From Oscillibacter sp. (GTDB lineage Bacteria; Bacillota; Clostridia; Oscillospirales; Oscillospiraceae): 61,074 nucleotides of DNA. The stretch is taken from NCBI GenBank assembly GCA_022797935.1, contig JAAWLO010000006.1:1-61074 (forward strand), written 5' to 3'. The notes beneath the pieces are model-generated. The model was not told where the DNA came from. It saw only the letters and a program-made list of their open reading frames with translations, and made no database searches. Position 1 is the first letter of the stretch. Each line of letters begins with the position of its first letter. This document shows, piece by piece, positions 60,398 through 61,074 of the stretch. A program made the position numbers and the translations under genes.

Positions 60398-61074
60398 ATG
60401 AAATGTTTCTTGAGAGGATTCGCGGCCTCGCTCTGCGCGCTTCTTCTGACAGCGTCCCTGACCGGCTGCGGCGGACAGAACCGGCGCATCATCCGCATAG
60501 GCCATAACCAGGCCTCCAGCCACCCGACAAATCTTGCCCTGCTGGCCTTTGAGGCGTTTATCGAGGACCGGCTGGGCAGCCGCTACGACGTGGAGGTCTA
60601 TCCCAGCGAGCTCCTGGGCTCCCAGACAGACATGGTCCAGCTGACCCAGACCGGGGCCATTGACTTCTGCGTCGCCAGCAACTCCATCCTAGAGACCTTT
60701 TCCAGAAACTACACCCTCTTCAACCTGCCCTACCTCTTCGTCTCCGCCGGGGCCTACCAGCAGGCCATGGATGACCCGGCCATCACCGGCCCCATCTTTG
60801 CATCCACCCGGCAGGCCGGATTTCAGGCGGTGACCTGGCTGGACGCGGGCACCCGGAATTTCTACACCGTAGACACGCCAATCGAGTCCCCCGCCGACCT
60901 GAAGGGCTTGAAAATCCGCGTCCAGCAGTCCCCCACCAACGTGACCATGATGAACCTTCTGGGAGGCTCCGCCGCCCCTATGGGCTTCGGCGAGGTCTAT
61001 ACCGCCCTCCAATCCAAAGTCATTGACGGCGCGGAGAACAACGAGCTGGCCCTGACCTCCAACGGCCACGGGGA
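60398..61074 (+). CDS. dctP: TRAP transporter solute-binding lipoprotein (DctP type), cut by window end
   Basis: 225 codons are present. A lipoprotein signal peptide ends in L21-T-G-C24. The DctP family pattern follows: IRIGHNQASSHPTNLALLAF, ELLGSQTDMVQLTQTGAIDF, FNLPYLF and IESPADLKGLKIRVQQSP, with the late VYTALQSKVIDGAENNE motif that binds the ligand carboxylate. Such proteins deliver organic acids or sugar acids to a DctQM membrane pair, presumably encoded beyond the window. The ATG at 60398 has AAGGAG 10 nt upstream. Proximity to araD-like and galM suggests a sugar-acid substrate. Confidence 0.93.
   Translation, partial: MKCFLRGFAASLCALLLTASLTGCGGQNRRIIRIGHNQASSHPTNLALLAFEAFIEDRLGSRYDVEVYPSELLGSQTDMVQLTQTGAIDFCVASNSILETFSRNYTLFNLPYLFVSAGAYQQAMDDPAITGPIFASTRQAGFQAVTWLDAGTRNFYTVDTPIESPADLKGLKIRVQQSPTNVTMMNLLGGSAAPMGFGEVYTALQSKVIDGAENNELALTSNGHG

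Overview
The window reads as chromosomal DNA of a high-GC, strictly anaerobic Clostridia bacterium, most likely a gut Oscillospiraceae-type organism. This rests on Firmicutes-type ribosome binding sites and promoters, oxygen-sensitive radical, B12 and iron-sulfur enzymes, and fermentation rather than respiration genes. Species cannot be named from the sequence alone.

Positions 1.6-23 kb, all on the minus strand, hold what looks like a complete nicotinate fermentation pathway of the Eubacterium barkeri type, apparently in three transcription units. The unit at 13.3 to 5.0 kb encodes 6-hydroxynicotinate reductase (hnr), an ApbE-like protein, 2-(hydroxymethyl)glutarate dehydrogenase, an NCS1 transporter and the four subunits of nicotinate dehydrogenase (ndhFSLM). 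The unit at 4.7 to 1.6 kb encodes a PTS-IIC-like membrane protein, enamidase and a DUF1185 protein. The unit at 22.9 to 14.4 kb encodes dimethylmaleate hydratase (dmdAB), B12-dependent 2-methyleneglutarate mutase (mgm), methylitaconate isomerase (mii), a GlmL/MutL-type reactivase, dimethylmalate lyase (dml) and a serine-dehydratase-like 2-(hydroxymethyl)glutarate dehydratase. Together they would convert nicotinate to propionate and pyruvate with release of ammonia. An unassigned methyltransferase lies between two of the units.

Positions 24.7-39.7 kb hold a 17-gene anaerobic cobalamin operon (cbiD to cbiC, minus strand) with many 4-nt stop/start overlaps. It is led by a cobalamin riboswitch and an intrinsic terminator. 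Its product is the cofactor of Mgm. An ECF S-component and a DUF4430 lipid-anchor-like protein follow, separated from the operon by a short inverted-repeat element.

Positions 40.4-47.8 kb are a mixed region: a HpcH-type aldolase, a cysteine-rich small protein with a LysR regulator, a YczE-type membrane protein, then a plus-strand block of TetR regulator, class V aminotransferase (cysteine desulfurase-like), 2-hydroxyacyl-CoA-dehydratase-type activase, double-cubane-cluster reductase and DUF3343 protein. I consider this block the best candidate for an uncharacterised redox or selenium/sulfur-handling system. Two of its families are, from memory, linked to selenium-dependent molybdenum hydroxylases, the enzyme class to which nicotinate dehydrogenase belongs.

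Positions 48-61 kb carry htpG, small unknown membrane proteins, an XRE/DUF2178 pair, a stand-alone AICAR transformylase, purE with a GntR/UTRA regulator, a 3D-domain cell wall protein, galM and an araD-like epimerase, a truncated AraC regulator and the start of a TRAP transporter gene that runs off the window. Two families of short structured intergenic repeats (A: four copies; B: two copies plus a related hairpin) are scattered through the window. No rRNA, tRNA, CRISPR array, transposase or phage gene was seen.
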